From assembly GCA_050013795.1 (NCBI GenBank), contig JBEKEO010000124.1, positions 1-17,350 on the forward strand: a stretch of DNA of 17,350 bases. The letters are read 5' to 3'. Positions 16,662-17,350 of this stretch are shown here, piece after piece. The stretch's first letter is position 1, and every line of letters starts with the position of its first letter. The notes under the pieces are model-generated. The model had not been told where the DNA came from, ran no database searches, and saw only the letters and a list, made by a program, of their open reading frames with translations. The stretch is from CAWHOW01 sp050013795 (GTDB lineage Bacteria > Bacteroidota > Bacteroidia > Bacteroidales > CG2-30-32-10). The translations under genes were made by a program, and so were the position numbers.

Positions 16662-16977
16662 TAACGGTTTCTCAGATCGACCACTTTTCTTAATATTTAA
16701 TATAACTAACGGTTAACTTAAGGCTTATAAGGGCAAACTTTAACCTCAAGGTTAGAGTATGTTACAAAAAACGCTAAATTCTAAGCAAAAAGCAGCCATT
16801 TTTAGCCAAAAACTAGCCAACTGTTTTCAATAATAAAATAATATATCAAAATTTTAAAGTTGACAACTTCTTTTTTATGTATGCCAACTATAACTTTATA
16901 ATGAAATAAATACAGGTTAAAATAAGGAGCGTTTTAAATTACAAGTGCTTAAAATGTATTAATGATCTTACTTATTG
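16662..16977. other. Gene-free stretch between convergent genes
   Basis: No gene is seen. It holds a 9-bp hairpin at 16737-16758 and a weak AAGTT-gac-AACTT stem followed by six T at 16857-16876, which may act as a + strand terminator. AGCC words recur at 16791-16830. Nothing else is recognisable. Confidence 0.5.
16737..16758. other. Hairpin downstream of the PorP/SprF gene
   Basis: ACTTTAACC (16737-16745) pairs with GGTTAGAGT (16750-16758) over a TCAA loop: 9 bp with one G-T pair. No T-run follows on the + strand, so it is more likely an mRNA 3'-end stabiliser or part of a terminator region than a classical terminator. Confidence 0.45.
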
Positions 16978-17350
16978 CTAAAATTTCACTAATGTTACAT
17001 AGCCGGATCTTTCCTGAAAGGTTCCATTCTTGTCTTTCATTTTAATTTTCCAGAAATAAATGTCGGGTTGTGCATTAACATTGGTGCCTTTAATTTTCCC
17101 ATCCCATTTTATATTCAAATCATTGGTTTTAAAAACAATATTTCCGTTCTTATTATAAATCACAAAATTGAAACCATCCGTATTAAGATCGCTTCCTACA
17201 GGTCCAAAATAATCATCTTTACCATCGCCATCAGGAGAAAATGCATTAGGAATATAATACATATCTTTTAATTTAACAGTAATTTTGTTGGAATATGTAT
17301 CTGTACAACCAGAGGCATTTTTTACTGTTAATTGAACATCATACATGCCG
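16978..17350 (-). CDS. C-terminal end of a second type B T9SS-secreted protein (partial)
   Basis: The reading frame enters from the right edge and ends in TAG at 16978; about 124 residues are visible and the start is outside. The first part is the end of a PKD domain (YDVQLTVKNASGCTDTYSNK, with the typical C in SGC). Then comes a type B T9SS sorting domain: YIPNAFSPDGDGKDDYF, FVIYNKNGNIVFKT, IKWDGKIKG, DIYFWKIKMKD, and a final GYVTLVKF. The protein is therefore a cell-surface or released product exported through the same machinery as the 9058-13251 protein. It converges on the PorP/SprF gene, with 316 bases between their stops. Nothing can be said about its N-terminal part. Confidence 0.88.
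   Translation of the reverse strand, partial: GMYDVQLTVKNASGCTDTYSNKITVKLKDMYYIPNAFSPDGDGKDDYFGPVGSDLNTDGFNFVIYNKNGNIVFKTNDLNIKWDGKIKGTNVNAQPDIYFWKIKMKDKNGTFQERSGYVTLVKF

Overview
The window looks like a chromosomal segment of a Bacteroidota (Bacteroidetes) bacterium, probably an environmental member of the Cytophaga/Sphingobacteria/Bacteroidia type. The evidence is internal. Three proteins end in type IX secretion system (T9SS) C-terminal sorting domains, one type A and two type B. There is a PorP/SprF-family outer-membrane protein, a DUF4199 membrane protein, AT-rich DNA, and promoters of the Bacteroidota form TTTG-N(19-22)-TAnnTTTG. No tRNA, rRNA, insertion sequence, CRISPR array or phage gene was seen.

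Left part (1-4320): a + strand terminator at the edge is followed by gene-free DNA. Then comes a minus-strand block for cell-surface polysaccharide work: a small DUF4199 membrane protein, a membrane-anchored family 2 glycosyltransferase and a family 4 glycosyltransferase, closely packed in that transcription order. Behind them, with its own promoter, lies a GHMP sugar kinase of the HddA (heptose-7-phosphate kinase) family that is broken by a frame change and appears to lack about 20 codons.

Middle part (4500-8200, minus strand): a secreted protein with a DNRLRE-like domain, Ig-like modules and a type A sorting domain, and a single-chain LeuC+LeuD-type aconitase-family hydro-lyase. Each has a clear terminator hairpin downstream. 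The 900 bases between the hydro-lyase and the next gene hold a tandem array of a 21-bp unit (13 units with degenerate ends). Variation between its units follows the third codon positions of one reading frame that has no start codon. Upstream of it, in the same frame, is a possible decayed open frame.

Right part (9000-16660, + strand): a surface-adhesin operon. A 1397-residue protein (N-terminal propeller-like repeats, ten Cys-paired Ig/PKD-like repeats, type B sorting domain) is followed 12 bases later by an 809-residue periplasmic/outer-membrane protein (TPR, PD40 repeats, carboxypeptidase-regulatory-like domain, OmpA domain, Thr-rich linker, SPOR domain). Next comes a PorP/SprF-like protein with its own near-ideal promoter. 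By analogy with known T9SS/gliding loci, the PorP/SprF protein would help export or anchor the type B protein, and the OmpA/SPOR protein would tie the assembly to peptidoglycan. A second type B protein enters from the right edge on the minus strand, converging on this operon.
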